NCBI GenBank assembly: GCA_964371935.1
Contig: CAYJOT010000020.1
Span: 1-12,865 of the forward strand
Length of the DNA: 12,865 nucleotides
Source of the DNA: JACQRW01 sp964371935
Lineage (GTDB): Bacteria > Patescibacteriota > Minisyncoccia > Sungbacterales > HO2-52-23
Direction of reading: 5' to 3'
The position numbers and the translations under genes were made by a program. Positions 11,927 through 12,865 of this stretch are shown here, one piece after another (positions within the stretch are counted from its first letter, which is position 1; each line of letters opens with the position of its first letter). The notes under the pieces were generated by a model that was given only the letters and a program-made list of their open reading frames with translations, was not told the origin of the DNA and ran no database searches.

Positions 11927-12865
11927 TACCTTATCCACAGCTTCGAGAATATGGGCAACTCCCATGCCAAAGTGTTCGAGAAGTTCGTTTGGCTCTCCGG
12001 ACTCGCCAAAACGGTTTTGCATGCCGACAAACTCCATCGGCACCGGATGGTTTCGTGCAAGCACTTCGGCAACCGCCGAACCCATGCCGCCGGCCACCTG
12101 ATGTTCTTCCACAGTTACGATTGCTCCGGCATCTCGGCCAGCTTTTATGATGGTCTCCTCATCCATGGGCTTGATCGAAACATTATTAATCACGCGCACC
12201 TTTACTCCTCCTTTTTCCAGCTGGTCTGCGGCAAGGATTGCGCGATGCAGCAGGGGTCCGCACGCGATAATTGCAACCTCCGGCTTGGTGTGTTTTGGCT
12301 CAGTCCAGTAGAGGTATGCCTTACCGATCTCAAAAGGAGAACCCTCGGTAGTCATGACCGGAGTTTTTTCCCGGCCGAATCGGGCGTAGCACGGACCGTT
12401 GACTTTTCCGATGGCAAGGGTAACGCGCTTTCCTTCCCAGATGTCACAGGGCGCGAAAACTTGCAGATTGGCAATCACACGCGTAAGAGCAATATCCTCG
12501 ATGGCCTGATGCGTGGCACCATCTGGCCCAACCGATACGCCTGTGTGCGAGCCGATGATTTTTACATTTTGTTCGTTGTAGCAGATCGTCGTGCGTATCT
12601 GCTCCCAATTTCTGCCCGGACTGAACATAGCATATGACGTGATGAACGGAACTTTCCCCATTGCGGCAAGCCCGGATGCCACCGACGCAAGATTTTGTTC
12701 CGCAACCCCGATTTCCACAAACCGCTCCGGATATTTTTTGGCAAACGCCTCGGTGCGCGTTGACTCAACCAGATCCGCACACAGCGCCACGACATTTACG
12801 TCTTCTTCCCCGGCCTGCACAAGCCCAAGACCATAGCCATCCCGCGTGGGACGCTGTTCGATTTT
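11912..12865 (-). CDS. transketolase C-terminal subunit (partial, 5' end off window)
   Basis: The reading frame is open to the window edge; 317 residues are visible, beginning KIEQRPTRDGYGLGLVQAGEED. It contains the pyrimidine-binding (Pyr) and C-terminal domains of transketolase. VEIGVAEQNLAS carries the catalytic Glu that activates thiamine diphosphate; GSHTGVSVGPDGATHQAIEDIALTR is the conserved substrate loop. The closing domain has KVRVINNVSIKPMD and VTVEEHQVAGGMGSAV. The N-terminal cofactor-binding half is not part of this gene as far as visible, since family C-subunits start close to this point. It is therefore probably a split transketolase whose N subunit lies upstream outside the window. 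The homologous start region suggests only a few residues are missing. Stop TAG at 11912-11914. Confidence 0.93.
   Translation of the reverse strand, partial: KIEQRPTRDGYGLGLVQAGEEDVNVVALCADLVESTRTEAFAKKYPERFVEIGVAEQNLASVASGLAAMGKVPFITSYAMFSPGRNWEQIRTTICYNEQNVKIIGSHTGVSVGPDGATHQAIEDIALTRVIANLQVFAPCDIWEGKRVTLAIGKVNGPCYARFGREKTPVMTTEGSPFEIGKAYLYWTEPKHTKPEVAIIACGPLLHRAILAADQLEKGGVKVRVINNVSIKPMDEETIIKAGRDAGAIVTVEEHQVAGGMGSAVAEVLARNHPVPMEFVGMQNRFGESGEPNELLEHFGMGVAHILEAVDKVLKRK

Overview
The window looks like a compact genome of a Patescibacteria / Candidate Phyla Radiation bacterium, probably a parcubacterial lineage. This rests on protein features rather than a database match: a very short EF-Ts (149 aa), a peptide release factor 1 that lacks most of its N-terminal domain, several short GspG-type pseudopilins, a free-standing C-terminal transketolase subunit, a coiled-coil lytic transglycosylase, tRNA genes without encoded CCA, and mostly weak or absent Shine-Dalgarno sites. 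Stops are mainly TAA or TAG, with one TGA, and no gene needs a recoded UGA.

Layout. (1) 1-1989, minus strand: a translation operon rpsB - tsf - membrane protein - tRNA-Thr - tRNA-Tyr. Its hypothetical gene ends inside tRNA-Thr, and the 3' end of rpsB is built from a palindromic repeat. (2) 1990-2432: a divergent intergenic region of about 440 bp holding the most unusual material. Two plus-strand promoters each lead to a strong intrinsic terminator, giving two candidate small RNAs (about 2115-2185 and 2210-2326). They share a perfect 15-nt complementarity, and the second has a T-arm-like hairpin and a CCA-containing 3' end. I do not recognise either RNA. (3) 2433-4058, plus strand: rpmE (L31, nearly leaderless) and prfA, then a DUF4258/DUF2283-like pair that resembles a toxin-antitoxin module, with its own promoter and a probable leaderless GTG start. 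(4) 4106-4723, minus: a TehB-like methyltransferase with its own promoter and a good ribosome binding site. (5) 4780-11861, minus: a long run of closely packed genes. In transcription order these are two small membrane proteins, a pseudopilin, a secreted NagZ-like GH3 glycosidase, a PfkB-family sugar kinase, a GspG-like pseudopilin, class II fructose-bisphosphate aldolase, ribosomal protein L25/CTC and a secreted lytic transglycosylase. A clear promoter lies at its head. (6) 11912-12865, minus: the C-terminal transketolase subunit, cut by the window edge.

Functionally the window combines translation (S2, L31, L25, EF-Ts, RF1, two tRNAs), central carbon metabolism (transketolase, aldolase, sugar kinase), and envelope remodelling with type IV pilus-like surface structures (two pseudopilins, lytic transglycosylase, NagZ). 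The best candidates for something new are the double small-RNA locus between rpsB and rpmE, a frame-preserving heptanucleotide expansion inside the aldolase gene, the repeat-derived C-terminus of S2, and the stop codon formed by tRNA-Thr nucleotides 8-10.
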